Shown here: piece after piece, positions 9,390 through 17,979 of the stretch | Position numbering within the stretch: position 1 is the first letter of the stretch | How the letters are laid out: each line of letters opens with the position of its first letter | Source of the DNA: Gemmatimonadota bacterium | GTDB lineage: Bacteria > Gemmatimonadota > Gemmatimonadetes > Gemmatimonadales > Gemmatimonadaceae | Direction: 5' to 3' | DNA length: 64,000 nucleotides | Assembly: GCA_028287235.1 (NCBI GenBank) | Contig: JAQBQB010000005.1 | Coordinates: 39,300 to 103,299, forward strand | Position numbers and translations under genes: made by a program | Notes under the pieces: model-generated | The model's database searches: none | Told to the model about the DNA's origin: nothing | What the model saw: only the letters and a program-made list of their open reading frames with translations

Positions 9390-12300
9390 TCACCCGCCAA
9401 AGAACCCACCGCGTCCGCCGCCCGCTCTACCCGGCCGCAGTTGGCGAATCGCCTGGTTGTCGAGGAAGAGCGCGATGTACGCGGGCAGCTTCCGGATCTG
9501 TTCATCCGTGAGAAGCTTCTTCGCCGACGGTCCGAAGATGCCCATCTGGTCGAGCGACTTGTTCTCGGCCGTGCGCACCTGCTCGTAGGCCTCGTCCAGG
9601 TTGAACTTGTCCGGCAGCGCCGCGAGATACTTCGCCACGGGCGTCCAGATCGAGTCGATCTTCTTGCCGTACACCTTGTTGAGAATGGCGATGCTGTCCG
9701 CCACGTCGTTGCTCAGGCCGAGCGAGTCGCCCTGCCGCAGCATCTGCTCGAAGGGGTTGGGGTAGCTGCGCATGTACTGCTGCTTGATCTGCGTTTCGCT
9801 CATCTTGTTCCCCTTGCCGCCGCGTCCCGTGCGCATCCGGAGGAACAGGTCCTGCCGCTCGCGCTCGGGGCCCACGTCGAGGCGCACGTCGAGCGTGAGC
9901 TGCATCGGCGCGAGGTTGAGCGCGCTCGCCTGACGATTCGCGCCGAAGCGCGGATTGACGTCGTAGCGGTACTGCTGCGTCGTTGGATCGAAGCCGCGCA
10001 CGAAAAGCAGCGTGGGATCGGTAAAGCTCGGCGCGCCCCAGCCGTGCAGGTTGCTCGAGCCGTGGACGAGCGCGTCGATGCCCGTGAGCGGATTGGCGAT
10101 GCCGAGCGAGATCGTGGCGCGATCGGGAATCTTGAGCGCCTGCGACACCAGCGACACGCGCAAGCTGAGGCTCGTCGACCACGGACCCTCACAGCTGTTC
10201 CTCCCCGCGATCGTACCGATCTGCTTGTTGAGACAGTCGCGCACCGAGCTCGGTGCGTTGCCGAGCAGATTCTGCATCGCCGACGCGAGCGCCGGGTCGG
10301 CCGTCTTCGCCGGGTTGTAGATGAACGCGCGGTCGTTGTTGTAGCCGTCGCCGTTGATATCGCCCGATACCGAGGGCGTGAAGGGATTGCCCGACTGAAA
10401 GCGCCCGAACGCCGTGACGCTCACGGCCTGATGGAACGTGTAGCCGACGTTGTACGTGATCTGGTGCCGCGCGTCGCGATCGCCGCGCGCCCACTGCGTG
10501 AGATACGGATCGCTGCCCGTGTTCCCGCCGCCGAAGCCGCGCGTCTCGTCGACGACCTTCTGCCATACGTACGTGGCGCTCCACTGGAACGCCGAATTGA
10601 AGGCGATCGGAGACACGCCGAAGGTGAGCTGCGTGCTGTGCGATTGCAGGTCCGACAGATAGTCCGTGACCTGCGCGTAGCTCTGCGTCACGCGCGCGTC
10701 GCGCGAGATGATCGCGCCGGTCGTGGGGAAGATGCTCGACGGATTCACGTACACCGGCCGCCCTTCACCGGGAAGCGTGAAGCGCGCGATGCGGTTGAAG
10801 TTGAGGTCGATCTGGCTCTGTTGATTCAGATTCAGCGAGTACGTCGCGCCGCTCGACAGCCGGAAGCGGTTGTTGAGCACCGGCGCGTTCCAGTTGAGGT
10901 TTCCGCGCCAGCTGCGCTGCGGCGTGTAGTCGGGCGCGAACAGCGACACGTTCGGCACGGTGCTCGACAGCGACGTGAGATCGCCCGCGCACGTGGTCGG
11001 AATGCTGCCGGTGCTCTGCAGGTAATCGAGCCAGTTCGGGACCGGCACCGCGCCGCCGATGCAACTCAACTGCTGCGCCGCCGAGGGAAGACCCGTCTGA
11101 TCGACCGCGGCCGCGATGAGCTGTGAGTTCGGCAGATTCTGGAATTGGCCGATGCCGCCGCTGATCTGGCCGCGCGATCCGCGCGCCGCGCCGTCGAAGC
11201 CGCCGATCTGCGGATTGGTGCCGTACGTCCAGCTGAAGCCGAGGCGCGGGCTGACGTACACGCCGCGCGGCACGGCATCGTTGCGGGCGCCGAAGATCGA
11301 GTCGACGACGGGATTGAACGCCGGGTTTCCCTGAAAGTGCGCGGCGTCGACACGCAGGCCATAGGTGACCTGCAATCGCGGCGTGGGCCGGTAGGCATCG
11401 CCCAACCAGGCCGACGCGCCCAGATCGTCGCCGAGCCGGCGGTTGACCTGCAGGCGGCGCGAGAAGCTCGCGGGAATGCCGTTCTGGAAGTCCGCGATCG
11501 AGTTGTAGACGAAAGTGCCGTAGCGATTGGTCGTGTTGTCCTGCGAGTACCGGTTGTAGCGCAGGTCTACGCCGAACTTGTAGCGGTGCTTGTTGTCGAG
11601 GCTGATCCAGGAGATCTGGTTCTGTAGCTCGCTCGTGAAGGTGTTCGCGTTGCGCGGCAGCCCGGTGTTGCCGCCGAACAGCAGGTTCGAGACGCCGGCG
11701 GTGCCGTCGTCGAAGTTCGAGTTGACGCGCACCGTGGCCGAGGGGAGCGCGACGTACGGATCGCCACTCGACACGCTCGACGACACCGAGCCGCTGGTCT
11801 CGTTGAGGAAACTCTCGTGGAAGTAGGCGGAGTGGCGCGCCTGCACGGTCCCGCCGTAGCTGCGCGTCTCGCCGCCGTGGAGCGGCACCGCGGTCGTCGT
11901 CAGGTTGGTCGCGTCCTGACCGCTCCAGCGGCCATTCAGCGTGAGATTGAAGTTGTGCGTGCCGCTCGGCGCGAAGTCGAAGCTCGTGATGAACGAGCCG
12001 TTCTGCGTCAGCTTGCTGTTTGGAATCGCGGGCGACGTGAGCGGAATGTTTGCGCTGTTGAGCAGCGTGATGAGCCGCTGCACGGAGTCGGCCGACACGC
12101 CGACGCGCTCGAGTGCGAGTGGATCGGTATTGAGCAAATCCTGAAGATTGCTCGTGCGCCTGCCGAGCTGCCAGGAGAAGGAGTAGAACGCCTTGTCGAG
12201 CTGAATGGGGCCGGAGGCGCTGCCGCTGAGCTGCAGGTTGGTGAACTGCTGCCCGAGCTGGCGGCCCACGGCGTCGGTGTACTGCAGCGTGGGCGCGTCC

Positions 12301-13052
12301 ACCGTCTGGTGGAACGAGCGTGTCACGTAGTTCGAGCCACTGTTCGTCCGGAGCGCGATCTGGGCGCCGGAGAAGCCTCCGCGCGACGGATCGAAGCTCG
12401 AGGTCGTGACGCGCGTCTGCGACGTGGCGTCGCGCGGCAGGTCGGTGCCCGAGAAGTTCAACCCGTTGAGCGTGATGTTGTTCTGGTCCGCGCCGAGTCC
12501 GAGCACGGAGAAGCCGTTCGCCGCGCCGTCGGCGCCGGGGATCAGCGTGATGCCGGGGAGCGTCGCCGCCATCGCCGACAGGTCGCCAAGGACGTCGATC
12601 GGCACGTTGCCGGTATTGATGGACTGATCGCGGCCGCCGATGTCCTGCTGATTCCCGTTCTGGTCGGGACGCTGGCGCCCGGCCGTGACGCGTACCGCGT
12701 CGAGGCTCACGGCGTTCTTGCTCAGCGTCGCGTCGCCGATGAGCACTTCCTCGTCGACCTCACGCTTGACCTCGAAGCGCGTCGGCTGAAAGCCAATGGT
12801 GGTGAACGACATCATGTAGTCGCCGCCGCCGCCGTTGAAGATGATCGTGTAGCGGCCGTCCTTGTTCGACTTGGTGTTGCGCGAGGTCTGATCCACGAGC
12901 GACGTGGCGGTCACGGTCACGTTCTCGACGGGCTTCTTGTCGGGCCCGAGCACGCGGCCGCGGATGATGTCGGAAGAGCCCTGCGCGTGCAGTGGAGCGA
13001 CCATTCCAAGGAAGGCGACCAGCGCGAGCAATATCGTGCGACGAGGTGACAC
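9390..13052 (-). CDS. TonB-dependent outer-membrane receptor with carboxypeptidase-regulatory-like N-domain (Oar-like)
   Basis: 1220 residues from the GTG at 13052 (GAGGA four to five bases upstream; signal peptide RRTILLALVAFLGMVAPLHAQ). Residues about 28-115 form a carboxypeptidase-regulatory-like beta-sandwich (IIRGRVLGPDKKPVENVTVTA). A plug domain follows (VDVLGDLSAMAATLPGITLIPG, NNITLNGLNFSG) and then a long beta-barrel with aromatic strand ends. The C-terminus is a Gly/Arg tail (RAGGGRGGFFGG) rather than the usual terminal Phe strand, so the barrel end may lie earlier. Substrate unknown; no partner transport genes are adjacent. Its leader may contain a terminator at 13165-13202. Confidence 0.92.
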   Translation of the reverse strand: MSPRRTILLALVAFLGMVAPLHAQGSSDIIRGRVLGPDKKPVENVTVTATSLVDQTSRNTKSNKDGRYTIIFNGGGGDYMMSFTTIGFQPTRFEVKREVDEEVLIGDATLSKNAVSLDAVRVTAGRQRPDQNGNQQDIGGRDQSINTGNVPIDVLGDLSAMAATLPGITLIPGADGAANGFSVLGLGADQNNITLNGLNFSGTDLPRDATSQTRVTTSSFDPSRGGFSGAQIALRTNSGSNYVTRSFHQTVDAPTLQYTDAVGRQLGQQFTNLQLSGSASGPIQLDKAFYSFSWQLGRRTSNLQDLLNTDPLALERVGVSADSVQRLITLLNSANIPLTSPAIPNSKLTQNGSFITSFDFAPSGTHNFNLTLNGRWSGQDATNLTTTAVPLHGGETRSYGGTVQARHSAYFHESFLNETSGSVSSSVSSGDPYVALPSATVRVNSNFDDGTAGVSNLLFGGNTGLPRNANTFTSELQNQISWISLDNKHRYKFGVDLRYNRYSQDNTTNRYGTFVYNSIADFQNGIPASFSRRLQVNRRLGDDLGASAWLGDAYRPTPRLQVTYGLRVDAAHFQGNPAFNPVVDSIFGARNDAVPRGVYVSPRLGFSWTYGTNPQIGGFDGAARGSRGQISGGIGQFQNLPNSQLIAAAVDQTGLPSAAQQLSCIGGAVPVPNWLDYLQSTGSIPTTCAGDLTSLSSTVPNVSLFAPDYTPQRSWRGNLNWNAPVLNNRFRLSSGATYSLNLNQQSQIDLNFNRIARFTLPGEGRPVYVNPSSIFPTTGAIISRDARVTQSYAQVTDYLSDLQSHSTQLTFGVSPIAFNSAFQWSATYVWQKVVDETRGFGGGNTGSDPYLTQWARGDRDARHQITYNVGYTFHQAVSVTAFGRFQSGNPFTPSVSGDINGDGYNNDRAFIYNPAKTADPALASAMQNLLGNAPSSVRDCLNKQIGTIAGRNSCEGPWSTSLSLRVSLVSQALKIPDRATISLGIANPLTGIDALVHGSSNLHGWGAPSFTDPTLLFVRGFDPTTQQYRYDVNPRFGANRQASALNLAPMQLTLDVRLDVGPERERQDLFLRMRTGRGGKGNKMSETQIKQQYMRSYPNPFEQMLRQGDSLGLSNDVADSIAILNKVYGKKIDSIWTPVAKYLAALPDKFNLDEAYEQVRTAENKSLDQMGIFGPSAKKLLTDEQIRKLPAYIALFLDNQAIRQLRPGRAGGGRGGFFGG

Positions 13053-13164
13053 GGGATCCTCGAGAAGTGAATTGCGGACTTGAATGAGACACATCTACTA
13101 CGCACGATGGGCCGTGGCCGCTGTCTGGGGGTTGGCTCACGTCTCCTCGCTCACGGCTCGCAGG

Positions 13165-13202
13165 AAAAAAACGACTGCGCCCCAGAGATCGTCGGGGGCG
13201 CA
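13165..13202 (-). terminator. Intrinsic terminator/attenuator candidate in the receptor leader
   Basis: On the minus strand TGCGCCCC/GGGGCGCA (13195-13202 and 13176-13183) forms a perfect 8-bp stem with an 11-base loop, followed by GTCG and then seven T (13165-13171). It sits 113 bases upstream of the receptor's GTG with no minus-strand gene ending before it, so it would act as an attenuator if transcription starts upstream. A TATACT hexamer on the minus strand at 13302-13307 is a possible -10, without a good -35. Confidence 0.5.
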
Positions 13203-13303
13203 TTGGTTGCTCGGTACATGAAATTTTCTTTGCGGATGCCGCGAACGCGGCCAACGCCCGCGGGGTGGATGTTCCCGTATGGCTCGGACGATTGGGAGCG
13301 GAG

Positions 13304-13309
13304 TATAAC
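13304..13309 (+). promoter_or_regulatory. -10-like TATAAC just before the PAP2 start codon
   Basis: TATAAC ends five bases before the ATG at 13315, which would place the transcription start on or next to the start codon (leaderless mRNA). No convincing -35 is seen. Confidence 0.35.
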
Positions 13310-13314
13310 CATGG

Positions 13315-14139
13315 ATGGGATTAGCGTCCGCTCCACACGCTGCCGTCGTCGCGCTCCTGTGCGCGGCGGCGGCGAACGCGCAAACCGACAGTAGCCGGTC
13401 CGTTCCGTGGGTCACGAAGCGCGACGTCACGGCCGTTGGCGTCGCGATTGCCGCCACCCTCGCCATCGCACCGTTCGATCACGCGATCTCGCGCGAGCTC
13501 GGCGATCCTGAAAGTCTGCGCAACAGAGGGCTCAACCGCGCCGCCGACAACATTGCGTTCCTGGGGGGAAGCGGGCCGTTCCTCGTGAGTGGACTCGTCT
13601 ACGCCGCCGGCAGCGAGAGCCACATGCAGGGATTGGCGCACGCCGCGCTGCACAACATGGAAGCCATCGCGCTCGCGTCGAGCATCACGGGGCTCGCAAA
13701 GGGGCTCACCGGACGCGCGCTGCCGAACGTCGAGGCGCGGCACCAGTTCTCGTTCGGCCGAGGGTTCCACGAGGGGAACGGTCCGTTCGTCTCTTTCCCA
13801 TCGGGGCACACCGCGGCGGCGTTCGCGATGGCCGCGACGATCGCCGGCGAAGTCGATCACGTCGATCCCCGCATCGGCCGCATTGCGGGCCCGATCGCCT
13901 ACAGCGCCGCGGCGGCGGTGGGCGTGGCGCGCGTCATCCAGCGCGTGCACTGGCCGAGCGACTTGCCGCTCGCGGTAGTGATTGGAACGTGGAGCGGCCG
14001 CGCCGTGGAGAAACACGCGTACCGGAAAGGCCGCGCCGCCGCGGCGCTACGCGGATTGAGCGTTGTGCCGGCGGCGGGGGGACGCACGACGATCGCGTGG
14101 TCGTCGCTCGCTAGCCGGTATGAGCCTTCCGTTCCTTGA
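13315..14139 (+). CDS. Membrane-associated PAP2-family phosphatase
   Basis: 274 residues with an N-terminal signal or anchor (APHAAVVALLCAAAANAQ). The three PAP2 phosphatase motifs are present: KGLTGRALP (motif 1), FPSGHTAAAFA (motif 2, catalytic His) and ARVIQRVHWPSD (motif 3, nucleophile His). It probably dephosphorylates a lipid phosphate such as undecaprenyl diphosphate or phosphatidic acid at the periplasmic face. Hydrophobic stretches flank the motifs. Start at ATG 13315; an ATG at 13311 is in another frame. The 3' end overlaps the convergent lipoprotein gene by 29 bases. Confidence 0.87.
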   Translation: MGLASAPHAAVVALLCAAAANAQTDSSRSVPWVTKRDVTAVGVAIAATLAIAPFDHAISRELGDPESLRNRGLNRAADNIAFLGGSGPFLVSGLVYAAGSESHMQGLAHAALHNMEAIALASSITGLAKGLTGRALPNVEARHQFSFGRGFHEGNGPFVSFPSGHTAAAFAMAATIAGEVDHVDPRIGRIAGPIAYSAAAAVGVARVIQRVHWPSDLPLAVVIGTWSGRAVEKHAYRKGRAAAALRGLSVVPAAGGRTTIAWSSLASRYEPSVP

Positions 14140-14656
14140 ATGCGGAAATGAACCGCTGCGCGTCGGACTCGCTGAACGCCGTGGTGCCGTCCTTGTTTTT
14201 TCGCGAGTTCTCGAAGACGTGCATCTTCGAGCCGTTCTTGCCGTAGAACCGCAGGCCGCCGTCCTCGTACTTCACGTCGCTGATCTCGGAGACGGGCATC
14301 AACACCTGGTGGCTCAGCGCATCGGCGACGGTGTTCTTGACCATCTTCTCGATGCCCCCCGCGAAGCCATCGCCCGCATTGGTGGTGTCGGTTTTCTCGC
14401 GGACCTTGGCGATCACCTTCTGTCCGAGCCCGGCGATGACGGTGTCGCCGACGATCGCCAGCTCCACGGCGCTGTCGGCGCTCTGGATCTGGACGTCGTT
14501 CGGTCCGATGACGCGATTGGTGTCGCGTCCGGTGAACTTCACGTGATCGGCGGAGTCTCCCTTCGAGAGCGCTACCTCGTGATCACCCCCACACGCCGCG
14601 AGAACGAGCGGCGCGATCACGATGGCGACGCTGAGCAGGCTGCGGACCTTCGACAT
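14111..14656 (-). CDS. Lipoprotein of unknown function
   Basis: 181 residues with a clear lipobox (LVLAAC, Cys22) after MSKVRSLLSVAIVIAP. The mature part is soluble, with a helical middle (GLGQKVIAKVREKTD, GGIEKMVKNTVADALSHQV) and a basic end. GGAGG lies six bases before the ATG and is inside the last codons of the upstream DUF3108 gene, whose stop is two bases away, so the two are translationally coupled. I do not recognise the family. Confidence 0.8.
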   Translation of the reverse strand: MSKVRSLLSVAIVIAPLVLAACGGDHEVALSKGDSADHVKFTGRDTNRVIGPNDVQIQSADSAVELAIVGDTVIAGLGQKVIAKVREKTDTTNAGDGFAGGIEKMVKNTVADALSHQVLMPVSEISDVKYEDGGLRFYGKNGSKMHVFENSRKNKDGTTAFSESDAQRFISAFKERKAHTG

Positions 14657-14658
14657 GT

Positions 14659-15432
14659 TTACCTCCGGCTGGCGTACTCTGCTTGTTTCAGCTCGAGGTA
14701 TAACGTGCCGAACGGGAGCTTGGACTTCAACCGCAACAGCGTCCGCGCGCTGTCGTCGGAGAACCAGACTTCGGCGCCTCCGTTCTCGGAAAAGAGGCCC
14801 TTCGACTTGATGGTCGGCTTCACGACGATGGCGTCGTACTCCCCCGCCGGCACCTTGATGTGCTCTTTGCGGTCGACGCGGATGATCACCGGGTTCAGCT
14901 CCGGGTGGTAATACCGGTTGAACTCGTAGGTCTTGCCCACTTCGAGCGGAATCGACCGCATGAAGTAGATGAACGACCCCTCGTCGAGCGGCTCCGACAC
15001 GCTGGGGAATTCGACCCCGTTGCGGACGTATCGCTTCTGCTCGGGATAGAAGTCGTAGGTAAAGTCCCCCTGATACTTCGTCTCGTCCTGGTGCTTCACG
15101 TGGTGAATCGAGACGAGCGATGTCGTATCGAACCAGCTCTCGTAGTGATCGTTGACGTGGAAGAACAACACCTTTCCGCGCACGTCGAACGTGGTGTGAT
15201 AGGTGGGGTGACCGCGGATCGTCTCGATGCCGTCGACGCTCATCGACGCCGAACCGGCGTTCACGAAGTTGAGCTTCGCTTGGTAGCTGAGCTTTTCCCC
15301 GACGTGGAAGGGGACTTTGTAGGCAAGCTGCGGCTCCTCGCGGCGCGCGCCAGCGGGAGTAAACGCAGCGCGCGGCGAGTCCGCCGCGCTGATCAGGCCG
15401 GTTAAGGCGACAAACAAGAGTGCGATTCGCAT
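14659..15432 (-). CDS. DUF3108 periplasmic protein
   Basis: 257 residues from the ATG at 15432, which opens a signal peptide (MRIALLFVALTGLISAADS). The body reads as DUF3108: VPFHVGEKLSYQAKL near the start, HPTYHTTFDVRGK, WFDTTSLVS, FYPEQKRYVRNG, and a final LKSKLPFGTLYLEL strand. DUF3108 proteins are predicted periplasmic beta proteins linked to the envelope, with no proven reaction. ATGs at 15453 and 15480 are alternative but give poorer signals. In operon with the lipoprotein at 14111. Confidence 0.87.
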   Translation of the reverse strand: MRIALLFVALTGLISAADSPRAAFTPAGARREEPQLAYKVPFHVGEKLSYQAKLNFVNAGSASMSVDGIETIRGHPTYHTTFDVRGKVLFFHVNDHYESWFDTTSLVSIHHVKHQDETKYQGDFTYDFYPEQKRYVRNGVEFPSVSEPLDEGSFIYFMRSIPLEVGKTYEFNRYYHPELNPVIIRVDRKEHIKVPAGEYDAIVVKPTIKSKGLFSENGGAEVWFSDDSARTLLRLKSKLPFGTLYLELKQAEYASRR

Positions 15433-15572
15433 TGGTAGCCCGATCCCATTCATAAGGTATGCCTGATCGGAAAATGGCATCCCGAGCGACGGGAATTTGG
15501 TTGAACGAACGCTCGGGCCGATGGCAAGGCGCGCGTCCGCGTTGGCCGCAGCGCCCGCGCCCGCTGCAGTCG

Positions 15573-17384
15573 CTAGATCTTCCCGACCGCGTCCGTGGCC
15601 GCGAGTCGCGAGAAATCCTCGCCGGGGTTGATGAACTTGTCCCGCTCCGCCCCGTACTGCTTTTCGTACAGCTGCCGATAGCGACCGTTGAGCGCGATGA
15701 GCTCGCGGTGCGTGCCGCGCTCGACGATCTGGCCATTCTCGAGCACGAGGATCTGGTCGGCGCTCTCGATCGTCGACAGCCGGTGCGCAATCACGAACGT
15801 GGTACGGCCGCGGCGCAGCGAGCGCAGGCCGTCGCGGATCAGCGCTTCGCTCTCACTGTCGAGGCTCGACGTCGCCTCGTCGAGAATCAGGATGCGCGGG
15901 TCGGCGAGGACCGCGCGGGCGATCGCGACGCGCTGCCGCTGGCCGCCCGACAGCTTCACGCCGCGCTCCCCGACGATCGTGTCGTACCCCTGCTCGAAGC
16001 GGTCGACGAACTCGTCGCAGTTGGCGATACGCGCCGCCTCGCGCACCTCGGCGTCGGTCGCACCGGGCTTGCTGAAGGCGATGTTTTCGCGGATCGAGCC
16101 GTCGAACAGGAAGTTATCCTGCATCACCACGCCAACGTGCGAGCGGTAGTCGCGCACCCGCACGTTCGCGATGTCGTGTCCGTCGACGAGCACGCGGCCG
16201 TCCTTCGGATGGTTGAAGGCCATGACGAGCCCAATCAGCGTGCTCTTGCCGCCGCCGCTGGCGCCCACGAGGGCCGTCGTCGATCCGGCCGGCGCATCGA
16301 ACGACACGTGCTTGAGCACCTCGACCCCGGGCACGTACTCGAAGCTGACGTCGCGGAACTCGACGCGGCCGTCGACGTCGCGCAATGCCTGCTTGCCCGC
16401 GTCGGCCTGCGTCTCCGTCGCCATCTCGCGAATCTCGCGGATGCGATCGAGGCCGGCGAAGGCTTCGCTCACCTGCGTGCCGATCGACGCGATCTGCACG
16501 AGCGGTACCGCCATCAGCCCAACGCAAAAGGCGTAGGTCACGAAGTCACCGAGCGTCATCGTGCCATTGAGAATGGACCGGCCGCCGATGATGATCATCA
16601 GCACGCCGATGAGACCCGTGATCACCGCCGCGCCCGCGCCCACGGCCGACGTGCCCGTGATCGTTTTCGCGATGTTTCGAAACAGCTTGTGCGTTCCGCG
16701 CGCGAACACCAGCCGCTCCCGCGGCTCGGCGATGTAGACCTTGATCAACCTGATGCCGCCCAGCGTCTCGGTCAGGCGTCCCGTGACCTCGGCGTTGATC
16801 GCGCCTCGCTCGCGAAACAGTGGCCGCAGCCGCTTGAACGCGATCGTCATCATGCCGCCAAACGCCACGAGCACGAACAGCGTCGCGCTGGTGAGCTTCC
16901 AGTTGAGATACAGCAGCACGCCCAGCGCCATGAGGGCCGTCATGAAGCTGCCGAGCAGCTGGATGAGGCCCGTGCCGACGAGGTTCCGCACCCCTTCCGC
17001 GTCGGTCATGATGCGGGAGATGAGCACGCCCGTCTTCGTCGAATCGAAGTACGATATGGGCAGGCTGAGTACGTGCGCCTGCACGCGCTTCCGCATCTCG
17101 GTGATCGCGCGCTGCGCGGCGATGCTCACGACCTGCGCCAGCGAGAACGACGTCGCCGCCTGTATGAGCGTGGCGACCGCCGCGGCCGCGGCGAGCGGCA
17201 TCAACAGGTCGGCGCGATGCTTACCGATCACGTCGTCGATGAGGTACTTTGACGTCAACGGCAGCACGAAGCCCGACAGTCGGTTGACGACCATCAGCGT
17301 CAGGCCGATCGTGAGCGACACCTTGTGCTCCGAGATCAGCTGCCGCGCTTCCTTCCACGCACGCGCCTTGTCGTACTTTGCCAT
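15573..17384 (-). CDS. ABC exporter, fused membrane and ATPase domains (MsbA-like)
   Basis: 603 residues: six predicted membrane helices in the first 310 residues, then one nucleotide-binding domain with Walker A (VGASGGGKST, about residue 390), Q-loop (VVMQDNFLFDG), signature VKLSGGQRQR, Walker B ILILDEATSSLD and H-loop (VIAHRLST). This half-transporter works as a homodimer and would flip or export a lipid, peptide or drug from the inner leaflet. The start is ATG 17384 with no strong Shine-Dalgarno. Only 36 bases separate it from the divergent lipoprotein gene at 17421, so their promoters must overlap or lie inside coding sequence. Confidence 0.93.
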   Translation of the reverse strand: MAKYDKARAWKEARQLISEHKVSLTIGLTLMVVNRLSGFVLPLTSKYLIDDVIGKHRADLLMPLAAAAAVATLIQAATSFSLAQVVSIAAQRAITEMRKRVQAHVLSLPISYFDSTKTGVLISRIMTDAEGVRNLVGTGLIQLLGSFMTALMALGVLLYLNWKLTSATLFVLVAFGGMMTIAFKRLRPLFRERGAINAEVTGRLTETLGGIRLIKVYIAEPRERLVFARGTHKLFRNIAKTITGTSAVGAGAAVITGLIGVLMIIIGGRSILNGTMTLGDFVTYAFCVGLMAVPLVQIASIGTQVSEAFAGLDRIREIREMATETQADAGKQALRDVDGRVEFRDVSFEYVPGVEVLKHVSFDAPAGSTTALVGASGGGKSTLIGLVMAFNHPKDGRVLVDGHDIANVRVRDYRSHVGVVMQDNFLFDGSIRENIAFSKPGATDAEVREAARIANCDEFVDRFEQGYDTIVGERGVKLSGGQRQRVAIARAVLADPRILILDEATSSLDSESEALIRDGLRSLRRGRTTFVIAHRLSTIESADQILVLENGQIVERGTHRELIALNGRYRQLYEKQYGAERDKFINPGEDFSRLAATDAVGKI

Positions 17385-17420
17385 GCTGAAATGTACGGCG
17401 GCGCGGCAATCCGGGTTACC

Positions 17421-17942
17421 ATGCGACTTCGGCCAATTCCGATCTTTGTGCTCGCACTCGGCGGCGCTGCCTGCGCGCGAGCGGCGAGGAATTCCAGTCC
17501 GGCTGGCGCGCCGCCCAGTCCAGCGGAAGGCGAGATCGTCGGCACCGTGAACCGCTTTTTCGCCGCGATGCGCAGTCGCGACACCGCCACGCTGCACGCG
17601 CTCATCGCGCCGGACATGGGCATTGTCGCAAGCGTCGCGAGCGTCGCGCCGGCGAAGGAAGCGGCCGCCGCGCCGACGATCCGCCGGCAGACGGGCGCGT
17701 CCTTCCTCACGGCTATCGCCACGAGCAGGGTCGAGCTGCGCGAGCGCATGTGGGCGCCCGAAGTCCGCGTCGACGGAGCGATCGCGATTCTCTGGGCGCC
17801 GTACGACTTTCACCGCGGCGCGGAGTTCAGCCACTGCGGCCACGACACCTTTCAACTCGCGCATGAGGGCGGCAGGTGGGTCGTGACCGCGCTGGCGTAC
17901 ACGGTGCAATCCACCGGCTGCCCGCCGTCGCCCGTTCCGTAG
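17421..17942 (+). CDS. NTF2-like lipoprotein
   Basis: 173 residues starting at the ATG at 17421, which opens a lipoprotein signal (MRLRPIPIFVLALGGAAC, Cys18). The mature part fits an NTF2-like (SnoaL/DUF4440) fold: IVGTVNRFFAAMRSRDTATLHALIAPDM, then three beta strands ending in GRWVVTALAYTVQ. No catalytic residues are evident. Upstream in-frame sequence to 17325 is inside the divergent ABC gene and is unlikely to be translated. Followed 37 bases later by the GHL10 gene. Confidence 0.78.
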   Translation: MRLRPIPIFVLALGGAACARAARNSSPAGAPPSPAEGEIVGTVNRFFAAMRSRDTATLHALIAPDMGIVASVASVAPAKEAAAAPTIRRQTGASFLTAIATSRVELRERMWAPEVRVDGAIAILWAPYDFHRGAEFSHCGHDTFQLAHEGGRWVVTALAYTVQSTGCPPSPVP

Positions 17943-17968
17943 TTGGCGTAGCAACTGGGGGTAACGGC

Positions 17969-17974
17969 TATCAT
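17969..17974 (+). promoter_or_regulatory. -10-like TATCAT immediately before the GHL10 gene
   Basis: TATCAT ends five bases before the ATG at 17980 and no Shine-Dalgarno is present, consistent with leaderless transcription. Confidence 0.35.
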
Positions 17975-17979
17975 AGAGT

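Noticed and set aside
13080..13394. 104-codon plus-strand frame ahead of the PAP2 gene (and an ATG at 13311)
   Set aside because: It crosses the terminator hairpin and overlaps the PAP2 signal peptide in another frame.
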